Positions 33,150 through 46,171 of a stretch of DNA of 47,818 bases are shown here, in pieces. Position 1 is the stretch's first letter; each line of letters begins with the position of its first letter. The DNA comes from an uncultured Chthonomonas sp. (lineage in GTDB: Bacteria > Armatimonadota > Chthonomonadetes > Chthonomonadales > Chthonomonadaceae): assembly GCA_903859705.1 (NCBI GenBank), contig CAIONQ010000082.1:1-47818 (forward strand), given 5' to 3'. The translations under genes and the position numbers were made by a program. The notes below the pieces were generated by a model. It did no database searches. It was not told the DNA's origin and worked only from the letters and a program-made list of their open reading frames with translations.

Positions 33150-34691
33150 TTAGTGGCCGGTGGATTTTCGCAGCACGGCACCGGGGCGGTTGCCGGTGAA
33201 TTTGCCCTGTGCCAGCACAACGCTGCCGTTTACAATTACGTAGGGAATGCCTACTGGTGGGGCTGCAGGGTGGGCTGTGGTGGCTGTATCGTGCACAGTG
33301 GCGGGGTCAAACAGCGTTATATCTGCCTTCATTCCTGGTGCTATGCCCCCTCTGTTGGCAAGGTGCATGCGGGCTGCTGGCAGGCCCGTCATTTTATGAA
33401 TGGCCGCCTCTAAGCTAAGTGCCTTTTGCGATTGTGCATAGTAACCCAATACTCGCGGGAAGCTGCCTGCCCCACGTGGATGGGAGGGCTTTAGCCCACC
33501 ATCGCTGCAGAACATTACCTCGGGTGCGGCCACAAAGGCGGTTACATCGGCCTCTGTCATGGCGGTAACAACCACGCTTTCTTTGCCAGTGGCAGCGGGG
33601 CCATGAGTTTTCTTCACAATCTCCTGAATGATGGTGATGGCATCTTTGCCGGTTTTTGCGGCGATGGCGGCAATGGTTTTTCCCTGCCAGTTTGCATCCG
33701 GGGTGTAGGTGCTCAGCAACACATGTTCTGCGCCGCCAACTTCCTCCAGGCCTTTTTGCCAGGCCCCTCTGTCATCCCAGTTGCGGGTTGGAATCAACAC
33801 AATGATTGTGGATTGCCAGTAGGTGTAGGGATATACATCTGCAGAGATATCCAGGCCTTCTGCTTTTGCCTTCCGAATCATCTGCAGCGCTTCCGAAGCG
33901 CGGTTCCATGCGGGGGATGTATCCAGTTTGATATGCGATATCTGAGCTGGCAGGTGAGCCTCTCGAGCAATCTGTATCAGCTCATCAAACGATTTAAACG
34001 CTTCATCGCCCTCATCGCGCACATGGCTTATGTACATGCCACCATATTTTGCGGCCGCCCTGGCGCAAGCAACAAGCTCTGCAGTAGTGGAGTAGAACCC
34101 GGGGTCGTACTCCAATCCGCTGGAGAGGCCCAGCCCGCCTGCCTGCATCTCCTGCTCTACCAGTGCCTGCATGCGGGTTAGCTCTTCGGGGGTAACGGCG
34201 CGTTTGCCGGCATCGGCAGTTACTTTCCCCCGAACTGTGCCATGGCCCACAAAGCTGGCGATATTCAGGGTGGTGTGCTTTGCCTCCAGCTTTAGAAACC
34301 ACTCTTTAAGCGGGTAGTTGGATCCGCCGTCCTGCCCTACAATGGCTGTGGTTATCCCCTGCCTAATCTGTGTTTCTGCCAGTGGGTCTTCCAGCAGGCC
34401 GCCATCCGCATGGCTATGAGTGTCTATAAACCCGGGGGCAGCTACCAGTCCCTTTGCTTCAATTACCGCATCTCCTGGGTGTGGCTTTAGCGCCCCAACT
34501 TCGCGAATGGTATCGCCCACAATCCGGATAGAGCCCAGTTTGCGCTGTTTGCCAGTGCCATCAATAATGGTGGCACCCCTTATAAACAGGCTATTCCCCG
34601 GCCTGTGCTGGGCCCGCGTTCTTCCCTGCACCGAAATTACAATGCCAACCATTGCAGAAAGCATACAAAGATGTTGTGTGGTATTGCGCAT
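33150..34691 (-). CDS. Secreted N-acyl-D-amino-acid deacylase (amidohydrolase family)
   Basis: 513 residues. Signal peptide at the N-terminus (LCMLSAMVGIVISVQG). The D-aminoacylase pattern is clear: GATIIDGTGKQRK, GFIDTHSHADGG (metal ligands), TTAIVGQDGGSN, YISHVRDEGDEAFKSFDEL, QISHIKLD, and late MFCSDGGLKPSHPRGAGSFPRVLG. These enzymes release D-amino acids from N-acyl forms; close relatives act on D-Glu or D-peptides. Its ATG overlaps the stop of the ABC ATPase gene (TAATG sharing one A), so translation is coupled and the import/hydrolysis functions belong together. Confidence 0.92.
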   Translation of the reverse strand: MRNTTQHLCMLSAMVGIVISVQGRTRAQHRPGNSLFIRGATIIDGTGKQRKLGSIRIVGDTIREVGALKPHPGDAVIEAKGLVAAPGFIDTHSHADGGLLEDPLAETQIRQGITTAIVGQDGGSNYPLKEWFLKLEAKHTTLNIASFVGHGTVRGKVTADAGKRAVTPEELTRMQALVEQEMQAGGLGLSSGLEYDPGFYSTTAELVACARAAAKYGGMYISHVRDEGDEAFKSFDELIQIAREAHLPAQISHIKLDTSPAWNRASEALQMIRKAKAEGLDISADVYPYTYWQSTIIVLIPTRNWDDRGAWQKGLEEVGGAEHVLLSTYTPDANWQGKTIAAIAAKTGKDAITIIQEIVKKTHGPAATGKESVVVTAMTEADVTAFVAAPEVMFCSDGGLKPSHPRGAGSFPRVLGYYAQSQKALSLEAAIHKMTGLPAARMHLANRGGIAPGMKADITLFDPATVHDTATTAHPAAPPVGIPYVIVNGSVVLAQGKFTGNRPGAVLRKSTGH

Positions 34692-35440
34692 TATCGGTTA
34701 AGTACCCTGGATAGAAAAGCTCGTGTTCGCGGCTCCGTAGGAGATTCCAGCACCTGTTGTGGGGTTCCCTGTTCAACAATAACGCCCCCATCCAGAAACA
34801 GAACCCGGCCGGCGGCCTCCTTACAAAATCCCATTTCATGCGTGGCAATAAGCATGGTGCTGCCCCGCTTTGCCAGATCTCGCATTACCTCCAGAACCTC
34901 ACCAACCAGTTCCGGATCCAGTGCAGAGGTTGGCTCATCAAACAGAAGGACTTCGGGCTTAAGGGCAAGTGCCCTGGCAATAGCCACACGTTGCTGCTGC
35001 CCTCCAGAGAGCTGTGCGGGGAAGCTATCTGCCTTTTCTGCCAGCTTTACCTGCTCCAACAGTGCCAGAGCCTCCTTCTTTGCGGTTGCTTCTGGCACGC
35101 CGCTAACTTTGCATGGTGCCAGCATTATGTTTTGAAGGGCTGTAAGGTGCGGAAACAGGTTGAAGCGCTGAAACACCATACCTATTTTGGTGCGAACGGC
35201 GTTGATGTTTCTATCCGATTCCTGAATTACTGTATCTCGAAACTGAATGCGCCCAAGTGTGGGCTGCTCAAGATGATTAATGCACCGCAGCAGGGTGCTT
35301 TTGCCGCTGCCAGAAGGGCCAATTAGGCCAACCACTTCTCCTTCGGCAACAGATAAGTCTATGCCCTTCAGTACTTCCAGATCGCCGAAGCGTTTGTGAA
35401 GGCCCTGGATGGCTAAAATTGGCGGGTTCTGTGTTGTCAT
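34691..35440 (-). CDS. Polar amino acid ABC transporter ATP-binding protein (GlnQ type)
   Basis: 249 residues from ATG 35440. Walker [11 protein letters not shown]-loop [11 protein letters not shown], signature LSGGQQQR and Walker [15 protein letters not shown], followed by H-loop ATHEMGF: the classical GlnQ/HisP series. It energises import through the fused binding-protein/permease encoded just upstream. The longer frame to 35494 lies inside the upstream gene, whose stop is 8 bp before this ATG; AAGGA precedes it. Confidence 0.95.
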   Translation of the reverse strand: MTTQNPPILAIQGLHKRFGDLEVLKGIDLSVAEGEVVGLIGPSGSGKSTLLRCINHLEQPTLGRIQFRDTVIQESDRNINAVRTKIGMVFQRFNLFPHLTALQNIMLAPCKVSGVPEATAKKEALALLEQVKLAEKADSFPAQLSGGQQQRVAIARALALKPEVLLFDEPTSALDPELVGEVLEVMRDLAKRGSTMLIATHEMGFCKEAAGRVLFLDGGVIVEQGTPQQVLESPTEPRTRAFLSRVLNR

Positions 35441-35447
35441 TTCCTTA

Positions 35448-37094
35448 TCACGCCCCCTTCTGGCGGCGGGTTGGGCGCGCTCCGGTGCCCGCATCCGTCT
35501 GCCACGTCTTTTCCAGTTTACGAACCAGGGAGGTCAACGGTAACGTCATCGCAAGATAAATGGCACCCACACCAAGGTAAAGGGTGGTGGGGGCAGCCGT
35601 ATTGGCAGCCACCTCTTTGCCAACACGCATCAGTTCGGTAACCGATATTACGGATACAAGTGAGCTGTCCTTTAGCAATGCCACCGCCTCATTTGTAAGT
35701 GGCGGCAAAACGCGGCGTAAGGTCTGCGGCAAAATTACCCAGCGCATAGCTCCACGGTAATCCAGGCCAAGGGCCCTGGCCGCTTCCATCTGGCCAACAT
35801 CTATGCTCTGAATGCCGGCACGGAATATCTCGGCAATATAGGCGGCGGCGTTCAGCGTAAGTGCCGCAATACCTGCCTTTATGGGGTTATCAAACGATAG
35901 CCCGAATGCGGGCAGCACAAAGTAGATTGCGTATATCTGCATTAGCAGCGGTGTGCCGCGCACTATCTCTACATAAAACACCATCAGCGCCCTGATTGGC
36001 GGCGGAGCAGATAGCCGGGCAAGGGCTATCAGGAGGCCCGCTACGGCTCCAAATATCAGGGTAAAGAAGGTAACAATAAGCGTTACCTTGGCACCTTCAA
36101 GCAGAAGCTTACGAGCATTCCATAGCAAGTTCCATCTTATGGAAACACCGGGGGCTTTGCCTGTGTTCAGCGCTGCACTTTCTGTGGGAGCATTGCTCAA
36201 GATCTCTTCTGTATCTTTTACGGTTACGGATCCCTGATCGCGCATGGCATCCAGCTTGCCCAACATGCGTGTGGTTGCCGGCTCCTGAATCCATTTCTTA
36301 TAAATAGATGCGTAGGTGCCATCGGTCATTATCTGGGCCAGTGCCTCATTTATTGCCTGTGCCAGGCGGGTTTCGCCTTTGCGGGCTGCGGCTCCAACAT
36401 ACTCATCTTTAACAATGCCGCCAACAATCTGCATATCCCCAAAAGACATGCGTACAAGGCGCTTCAGAGCGGGCATATCGGCAACTGCAGCATCTGATTT
36501 GTGGTTGCGTACATCCGTTAGTGCCTCTGGCAGCTGATCAAACTTCATGATGTGGTTGGCGGGCACGCCAATCTTTTGTACGGCGTACATGCCGGTGGTT
36601 TCATCCTGAACGGAAACTGTTTTCTGCTTCAGGTCGTTCAGGCCATTAATGCTGTTGTCGTCATTTCGCCTAACTATGGATTGACCCGAGAGGAAGTAGG
36701 GCCTGCTAAACGTATAGCCTTTCTTCTTACGCTCCTCGGTAATCGTCATTCCAGAGAGAATGAGGTCTGCCTTGTGCGCTTCCAGCGATCCCAGCACGGC
36801 GGTCCATTCAAGCGGCAGCCATTCTGCCTTTACCCCCAGCCTCTTCGCAATCTCATTGCCGAGGTCCACATCAAAGCCCATTAGCTTGCCACCATCTTTG
36901 TATTCAAAAGGTGGGTAGGTGGCATCGGTGGCGATTATTAGCTTCTTCCGGGCACGCACCTGATCCAGCGCATCTCCGCTGTTCTGGGCAAAGCTGCGCA
37001 CAGGTGCCGCAATCGGAAGCAGGCACAGCAGGGCGAAGAGCATGGTTTGGCATGCAGAGCGAAAGTGAGGGGATATGAGTTGGCGATTATTCAT
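35448..37094 (-). CDS. Fused periplasmic binding protein and permease of an amino acid ABC transporter
   Basis: 548 residues from ATG 37094. Signal peptide with hydrophobic [15 protein letters not shown]. Residues ~45-280 are a family-3 solute-binding protein: [45 protein letters not shown]. Residues ~325-540 are a HisM/GlnP-type permease with about five helices and the EAA loop [21 protein letters not shown]. Fusion of the two is known in several phyla and removes the need for a free binding protein. First gene of the D-amino-acid-type operon. The frame extends to 37256, but this would overlap the divergent gene's leader and hide the signal peptide, so the shorter start is taken. Confidence 0.92.
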   Translation of the reverse strand: MNNRQLISPHFRSACQTMLFALLCLLPIAAPVRSFAQNSGDALDQVRARKKLIIATDATYPPFEYKDGGKLMGFDVDLGNEIAKRLGVKAEWLPLEWTAVLGSLEAHKADLILSGMTITEERKKKGYTFSRPYFLSGQSIVRRNDDNSINGLNDLKQKTVSVQDETTGMYAVQKIGVPANHIMKFDQLPEALTDVRNHKSDAAVADMPALKRLVRMSFGDMQIVGGIVKDEYVGAAARKGETRLAQAINEALAQIMTDGTYASIYKKWIQEPATTRMLGKLDAMRDQGSVTVKDTEEILSNAPTESAALNTGKAPGVSIRWNLLWNARKLLLEGAKVTLIVTFFTLIFGAVAGLLIALARLSAPPPIRALMVFYVEIVRGTPLLMQIYAIYFVLPAFGLSFDNPIKAGIAALTLNAAAYIAEIFRAGIQSIDVGQMEAARALGLDYRGAMRWVILPQTLRRVLPPLTNEAVALLKDSSLVSVISVTELMRVGKEVAANTAAPTTLYLGVGAIYLAMTLPLTSLVRKLEKTWQTDAGTGARPTRRQKGA

Positions 37095-37256
37095 GAGGTT
37101 GATAAAGTAAGGCTGGTGTTCTCTGTAGATTTGCAGGAACGAGGCTATCTGTCGGTTAACAAGGCACACATTGAGCCGTTGCGAGCAAAGTGCATGCTTT
37201 TTGGCAATGCATCGGTACATCGCGAACTTCATTTTCTGGAACGGAGTATCCTTCAA
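37095..37256. promoter_or_regulatory. Divergent promoter region
   Basis: 162 bp between the leftward transport operon and the rightward propeller gene. It must contain both promoters; I see no consensus pair strong enough to place. Confidence 0.3.
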
Positions 37257-38228
37257 ATGAGAAGCTTCTCAAGCTGGTCTGCCCTTCGATGTGCAGCAAT
37301 GTCCGTATTTGCTGCAGGGCTGGTTGCCAGTGTCGCTGGCAGTCTGCAGGCCGAGCCACCCACTGCACCCGCGCTGCACCAGGTATCTGCAGAGGGCATT
37401 CGTCATGGAATCGCCGGGTTTGGAGCCGATACTTTTATTGCCGATGCAGATGGCAAAGTGCTTTGGTCTGATCCACGCAACACCCGGGATGGGTTTGTGC
37501 TGCCAAACGGGCATCTGTTGTTAACCATTACCAAAAGCTCTGAGTACCCCGGCGGCGGTGCGATTGAGGTGGATAGAGCAGGCAAAATGTATTTTGAATA
37601 CCGCGGAACACAGAGTGAGGTCAACAGCGTTCAGCCTGTGCCCGGCGGCCACTACGTGCTTACAGAAGGCGGCGAAAAGCCGCGCCTGCTGGAGCTCGAT
37701 CGCTCTGGGAAGATTGTAGTGGAGTTTCCGTTGCAGTGCCAGAACAAAGATTTCCACATGGAAACCCGCATGGCACGCAAACTGAAGAATGGCCACTATC
37801 TTGTACCCCATCTGTTGGATTTTGCGGTGAAAGAGTACGACAAAACCGGCAAGGTTGTGTGGGAGGCAAAAACTCCCAACTGGCCGTTCTCATGCATTCG
37901 CCTGGCCACTGGTGAAACCTATATCTCCTGCACCCACGGCAATATGGTGGTAGAGGCCGATAAAGAGGGCAAGATAATATGGCAGGTTACGAACGATGAT
38001 TTGCCCGGAGCCCCCATCAAAGACGCCTGTGGAGCCCAGCTGCTTTCCAATGGCCACCTGGTATTTACCAGCTACGGTTCTGGTGGAGAATCGGAGCCGA
38101 AGCTTACCGAAATTACTAAAGACAAGAAGATTGTGTGGCAGCTGTTTACGGGCCGCAACCATGGGCTGCATCAGTTCCAGATTCTGGAAGCGGATGGTGC
38201 TTTGCCGCATGGTAACGCGATGCGCTGA
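37257..38228 (+). CDS. Secreted quinoprotein-like/arylsulfotransferase-like beta-propeller protein
   Basis: 323 residues from ATG 37257 (GGAG ~10 nt upstream). Signal peptide ends near LQA-E. The rest repeats short blades of the type GKVLWSDPRNTRDGFVLPNGHLLL, GKIVVEFPL, NGHYLVPHLLDFAVKEYDKTGKVVWE, GKIIWQVTNDD and NGHLVFTSYG. This is the pattern of PQQ-like or ASST-like propellers without clear cofactor ligands. Probably a periplasmic or surface-exposed scaffold or enzyme of unknown activity. The frame is open to 37047 but the extension lacks a signal sequence and covers the divergent promoters. Confidence 0.8.
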   Translation: MRSFSSWSALRCAAMSVFAAGLVASVAGSLQAEPPTAPALHQVSAEGIRHGIAGFGADTFIADADGKVLWSDPRNTRDGFVLPNGHLLLTITKSSEYPGGGAIEVDRAGKMYFEYRGTQSEVNSVQPVPGGHYVLTEGGEKPRLLELDRSGKIVVEFPLQCQNKDFHMETRMARKLKNGHYLVPHLLDFAVKEYDKTGKVVWEAKTPNWPFSCIRLATGETYISCTHGNMVVEADKEGKIIWQVTNDDLPGAPIKDACGAQLLSNGHLVFTSYGSGGESEPKLTEITKDKKIVWQLFTGRNHGLHQFQILEADGALPHGNAMR

Positions 38229-38257
38229 GCGTGCAATAGCGCACTGTAAGACGCCAG

Positions 38258-38295
38258 AAGGCGCCGAAGATTCTACAATCTGCGGCGCCTTTTCT
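38258..38295. terminator. Strong bidirectional terminator
   Basis: Long hairpin: AAGGCGCCG (38258-38266) with CGGCGCCTT (38283-38291), plus an inner AGATT-CTAC-AATCT stem, followed by TTTTCT. It separates the propeller gene from the convergent LOG gene. Confidence 0.88.
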
Positions 38296-38331
38296 ATTCT
38301 GCGATGTCGGCGAGTGCATTCGAAGCTTGCG

Positions 38332-39165
38332 CTATTTGCTGTGGTTCCAGCGTTCCCACACCTGCCGCATGTGGCTTTCAAACAGAAACCATCGTGGTCG
38401 AGATCCCTCGCCATATTTCAGTCCGAATCGCTCCATTGTAACGCTTCTAATGAAGGCAGCGGCCTCTTCAGGAGAGTCCATGATCTGTACGTGGTCCAGA
38501 TCTGCAGCCGATATTGTGCCCTCTTTCAGCAGCGTGTTCTGCATCACATCAAACAAAGATTGCCAGAATGCACGGCCAACCATTACCACAGGAAAGTTCT
38601 GAATTTTGCCGGTTTGAATCAGTGTTAACGCCTCAAAAACTTCATCATACGTGCCAAAGCCACCGGGCATAACTATAAAGGCATAGGAGTACTTTACGAG
38701 CATAACCTTACGAACAAAGAAGTATCGAAAATTCAGCATCGTATCCAGATACGGGTTGGGGTGCTGCTCCATTGGCAGCACGATGTTACAGCCAACCGAT
38801 CGTCCGCCAGCCTCTTTTGCCCCTTTGTTTGCGGCCTCCATAATGCCCGGCCCACCACCGGTCATTACTGTAAATCCTTCGTTAGCCAGCGCTGCGCCTG
38901 CGCGTACTGCAAGATCGTAGTACGGATGATCCGGCTTAAACCTGGCAGATCCGAACACAGTAACACATGGGCCAACAAAGTGCAGGGTACGGAAACCCCG
39001 AATCATTTCAAAGAAAACACGCATTGCCATGCGCAGTTCAAAGGTTCTGGATTGCGGGCCGGATAGAAACTGGCGTTCATGTCCATTTACATTGCCGGTG
39101 TGTCCCCACGGGGCACCCGTTTGTGTCTGTGGCTCTTTTTCATGCTTGAAATTGCTGTTGTCCAT
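38332..39165 (-). CDS. LOG-family Rossmann-fold protein (TIGR00730 type)
   Basis: 277 residues. Marks of the family: VTVFGSARFKPDHPYY, MTGGGPGIMEAANKGAKEAGG and VMPGGFGTYDEVFEALTLIQTG (the PGGxGTxxE nucleotide site). These are cytosolic nucleosidases; several members cleave cytokinin riboside 5'-monophosphates or AMP-like nucleotides, and the old name lysine decarboxylase is wrong. The ~45-residue N-terminal extension and the C-terminal PRWFLFESHMRQ tail are longer than plain LOG proteins. AGGTGA lies 8 nt before the ATG. Confidence 0.92.
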   Translation of the reverse strand: MDNSNFKHEKEPQTQTGAPWGHTGNVNGHERQFLSGPQSRTFELRMAMRVFFEMIRGFRTLHFVGPCVTVFGSARFKPDHPYYDLAVRAGAALANEGFTVMTGGGPGIMEAANKGAKEAGGRSVGCNIVLPMEQHPNPYLDTMLNFRYFFVRKVMLVKYSYAFIVMPGGFGTYDEVFEALTLIQTGKIQNFPVVMVGRAFWQSLFDVMQNTLLKEGTISAADLDHVQIMDSPEEAAAFIRSVTMERFGLKYGEGSRPRWFLFESHMRQVWERWNHSK

Positions 39166-39431
39166 TTAAAATCACCTGCAAACGTGCCGTAGCACTGCGG
39201 CTTTACGGCTGTTTCCCTGTTATTCTCTCTTATAAATCTACGGAATTGTTAGCCATTTTGGCTTCATTTGCCTGCCCCTCTGAAAGGTGCAACAGGCACA
39301 ATACGCCTATTCGGGGATGCACACCGATTGCCGCACAAACTACAATCAGGCAGCAAACACAGCGTGCGTAGTGGCTGTTTACAGGGTGCAATTCACTTCT
39401 GAAGCAGCAGTAATACGGGGAGATGGAGACC

Positions 39432-43004
<3,573 letters not shown>

Positions 43005-43025
43005 CACAGGATCTCGTTTTGCACA

Positions 43026-43054
43026 TGCGGGGCTGCAGATTATACGGCCCCGCA
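43026..43054. other. Stem-loop downstream of nifJ
   Basis: TGCGGGGC (43026-43033) pairs perfectly with GCCCCGCA (43047-43054). There is no T tract after it, so it may be an RNA-processing or stabilising hairpin rather than a terminator; the next gene starts 95 bp on. Confidence 0.4.
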
Positions 43055-43149
43055 AGCAGGCGGATCGCGGTGTACGGCAGAGTTCTGCCTGTGTGCATGA
43101 TTACCGATCCGCAAATTGAAGTGAAGACTTTTGAGAGGAGCCTTCCTGA

Positions 43150-44154
43150 ATGGATCTCACAACGCAATATATGGGGCTGGAGCTGAAGCATCCGGTGCTG
43201 GCTTCGGCATCTCCTCTATCTAAAACCCTGGCTGGTATCAAACGGCTGGAAGATGGTGGTGCATCTGCCATTGTGCTGCTTTCCCTGTTTGAAGAGCAGC
43301 TTGCACACGATAGCCTGGCGCTGGATTACTTCCTGAGTGTCGGTACAGATAGCTATAACGAGGCGCTGAGTTACTTTCCGGAAGCAAGCAGCTATGAAGT
43401 TGGCCCGGATAAGTATCTGGATTTGATAAGTGGAGCAAAGAGCAACTGCACGGTTCCCATTATTGCCAGCCTTAACGGCATTAGCCGTGGTGGCTGGACC
43501 GACTATGCGACCCTGATAGAGCAGGCCGGCGCCGATGGCATCGAGCTCAATATGTACTATCTGCCTACAAATACCAGTATTACCGGCGCAGAAATTGAAC
43601 AGCGATATCTGGATACCCTTTCAGATGTGCTGGCGGCAGTAAAGATACCCGTTGCCATAAAGCTGAGCCCATATTTTAGCTCAACAGCCAACATTGCATC
43701 TCAGATGGCGCGGGAAGGTGCCCGCGGCCTGGTGCTGTTTAACCGCTTCTATCAGCCAGATTTCGATCTCGAGAAGCTGGAAGTGGTTCCCAGCCTGGAA
43801 CTTAGCCGCTCTTACGACATGCGCCTGCCGCTGCACTGGGCAGCCATTCTTTATGGGCACGTGCCTGTAGATATGGCCATCACCAGCGGAGTGCACACCC
43901 ATCTGGATGTGCTTAAATGCATGATGGCAGGAGCCTCTGTTGTTGAGATTGCTTCCGAACTCCTGCACAATGGCCCGGGGCGTGCTCAGGAGATTGTGGA
44001 TGCAATGGCGAGTTGGATGGCCGAATTTGAGTACGAATCGGTTCGGCAGATGCAGGGAAGCATGAGCCAGATCAAATGCCCGGATCCCAGCGCATTTGAG
44101 CGTGCCAACTACATGAAGGTGCTGCAGTCGTTCCAAACAGCAGCAATCCGTTAG
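43150..44154 (+). CDS. Dihydroorotate dehydrogenase-like FMN protein
   Basis: 334 residues. [26 protein letters not shown] and [15 protein letters not shown] followed by [19 protein letters not shown] and the FMN-phosphate-side [11 protein letters not shown] give the PyrD-like TIM barrel. The sequence departs from true PyrD in the catalytic loop and is of the kind usually named DHOD-like, found next to nifJ. The reaction is unknown; it may pass electrons to or from the ferredoxin pool (inference). Plausible SD GAGAGGAGC 7-12 nt before the ATG. Confidence 0.9.
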   Translation: MDLTTQYMGLELKHPVLASASPLSKTLAGIKRLEDGGASAIVLLSLFEEQLAHDSLALDYFLSVGTDSYNEALSYFPEASSYEVGPDKYLDLISGAKSNCTVPIIASLNGISRGGWTDYATLIEQAGADGIELNMYYLPTNTSITGAEIEQRYLDTLSDVLAAVKIPVAIKLSPYFSSTANIASQMAREGARGLVLFNRFYQPDFDLEKLEVVPSLELSRSYDMRLPLHWAAILYGHVPVDMAITSGVHTHLDVLKCMMAGASVVEIASELLHNGPGRAQEIVDAMASWMAEFEYESVRQMQGSMSQIKCPDPSAFERANYMKVLQSFQTAAIR

Positions 44155-44224
44155 GTGCAGCACTGTGATCTCTTATTGATAGCGGGAGGATAGGGGAGCA
44201 GATGCGAAGTATCAGGTGAGTGCT

Positions 44225-46171
44225 ATGGCCACCGCCGATTCTCATAAACCAGATACTGGTTTTCGTATGCCCCTCAGCCTTGCGGCACTCGGGGTGGTGT
44301 TCGGCGATATTGCAACGTCGCCCCTCTATGCACTGAATGAACTGTTTTTCGGGCGTGGTCATGCTGAGACCACGCCCGAAACTATTCGGGGTGCCGTTTC
44401 GCTGGTGGTATGGGTGATTACGGCCGTAATCAGCATCAAGTATCTTGTATTTGTACTGCGTGCCGATAACGACGGCGAAGGGGGCGTGTTTGCCCTGTAT
44501 GCGCGTTTGAATGGGTTCAAACGCCAGAGCGCCGCTGTTGCTGTGCTGCTTGTAGTACTTATACTGGCAGCTGGCATGTTAATTGGCGATGGCATGATAA
44601 CACCGGCCATCAGTGTGCTTGCTGCTGTCGAAGGATTATCTCAACTCTCCGATCGCTTTACACCGTTTATCCTGCCAATTACTTTGTGTGTTCTTGGCGC
44701 CCTCTTTACCGTGCAAAGGCAGGGTACTGCAAAAATTGGCAATCTATTCGGACCGATTATAGCCGTATGGTTGCTTGCTATTGGAACGATTGGTGCTCAT
44801 GGAATCTGGCTCAATCCGGGAATCCTCTCTGCTCTTAATCCCTATGCAGGCGTTCAATTTGCATTGCATCTGCCTCCGCCAACACTGCTAGTGCTGCTTG
44901 GTGCGGTAATGCTTGTAATCACAGGGGGCGAGGCTCTGTATGCAGATATGGGGCATTTTGGCACCGCTCCCATTCGTAAGGCCTGGTTCTTGCTTGCCTT
45001 TCCCTGTCTGCTTCTCAATTATCTGGGGCAGGGGGCTTACCTGCTGGGCGGTGGTATTGTTCGTAATGGTGCCATTCTGTACAGCATGGTGCCGCGAAGC
45101 CTGCTTATCCCACTGATTCTACTGGCATCTGCGGCAACGGTAGTGGCATCTCAGGCACTAATATCGGGCGCTTTTTCACTTACGGTGCAGGCGGTTGGGC
45201 TCGGACTATTCCCGCGCCTGCGCGTATTGCACACACATCATGAGCACGAAGGTCAAACCTATATCAGCGTGGTGTGCTGGGCGCTCTTTGCAGGGTGTTC
45301 TGCCCTGGTTTTGGGGTTCAGGAGCAGTACAGGGCTCGCAGCAGCCTATGGGTTGGCAGTTTCCTGTGATATGCTGGTAACTTCTATTTCCATGGTAGCT
45401 ATGGCCCGATATTGCTGGAACTGGCCACGGTTGGTAGCAATACCGCTATTTGGTACCTTTGCCCTATTAGATGCTCTGTTTGTAACTGCCAACTCTCAGA
45501 AACTGCTTGCCGGAGGCTGGATACCGCTTACTGCCGGCGCGTTGCTGTTTGTTGCTATGACCACCTGGCGCTGGGGCCGCAAGGCAACCGCAGCCGCATA
45601 CACAGCCACACCAACCATAACTATGCGAGAGCTTGTTGAGTGGAAGCGCCGCGTGCCAGATTACATCGACCACACCGTTCTGTTTATGTGCCCACGGCCG
45701 ATCCTAAATCTGGATAAGAACGTGCCGGCACTGCTACAGGTGTACTTGAACAGATACGGCAAGATACCGCGAAACCTGATATTGCTGGATGTAATCCACA
45801 CCAAGACACCAGTGATTCATGACCCGGCTAATCGGTACGAAGTGAGAGTGTTTGACAGAGAAGAGGGCCGGGGAAGTATTGTTTCTGTAACGGTACTATT
45901 CGGGTTTATGGAAGATCCCAATGTAGAGGAAATTCTGGAGGCTCTTGCACGGCACCATGAGGTAGCGCTGGCGGAAGATCCCAGCCAGTGGCATGTAATT
46001 GCCTCGCAAGAAAGGCTGATATCTGGGCCGGATCTTACACGCTGGGAACACTTCCGGCTTAACCTGTTTCGTTTGCTGCGCCGCAACTCGCTGCCCGCAT
46101 ACTACTACTACGGGCTTGGGACCAATGTTGGGTTATCTATAGAAGTTTTTCCAATCAAAATTACTGATTAG
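44225..46171 (+). CDS. kup: Kup-type potassium uptake protein
   Basis: 648 residues. LSLAALGVVFGDIATSPLYALNELFF is the Kup/HAK N-terminal motif, followed by GEGGVFALYARL, GDGMITPAISVLAAVEGL and GGEALYADMGHFG. About 12 helices fill the first ~450 residues and a cytosolic C-terminal domain the remainder. H+-coupled K+ uptake at the inner membrane. ATG 44225 is chosen: AGGTGAG is 5-8 nt before it, whereas the GTG at 44216 is part of that SD. The last codons overlap the 3' end of the convergent MFS gene by 11 bp. Confidence 0.96.
   Translation: MATADSHKPDTGFRMPLSLAALGVVFGDIATSPLYALNELFFGRGHAETTPETIRGAVSLVVWVITAVISIKYLVFVLRADNDGEGGVFALYARLNGFKRQSAAVAVLLVVLILAAGMLIGDGMITPAISVLAAVEGLSQLSDRFTPFILPITLCVLGALFTVQRQGTAKIGNLFGPIIAVWLLAIGTIGAHGIWLNPGILSALNPYAGVQFALHLPPPTLLVLLGAVMLVITGGEALYADMGHFGTAPIRKAWFLLAFPCLLLNYLGQGAYLLGGGIVRNGAILYSMVPRSLLIPLILLASAATVVASQALISGAFSLTVQAVGLGLFPRLRVLHTHHEHEGQTYISVVCWALFAGCSALVLGFRSSTGLAAAYGLAVSCDMLVTSISMVAMARYCWNWPRLVAIPLFGTFALLDALFVTANSQKLLAGGWIPLTAGALLFVAMTTWRWGRKATAAAYTATPTITMRELVEWKRRVPDYIDHTVLFMCPRPILNLDKNVPALLQVYLNRYGKIPRNLILLDVIHTKTPVIHDPANRYEVRVFDREEGRGSIVSVTVLFGFMEDPNVEEILEALARHHEVALAEDPSQWHVIASQERLISGPDLTRWEHFRLNLFRLLRRNSLPAYYYYGLGTNVGLSIEVFPIKITD

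Noticed and set aside
37047-37256. 70-codon N-terminal extension of the secreted propeller protein
   Set aside because: No signal character, overlaps the divergent gene's start region; the signal peptide begins at ATG 37257.
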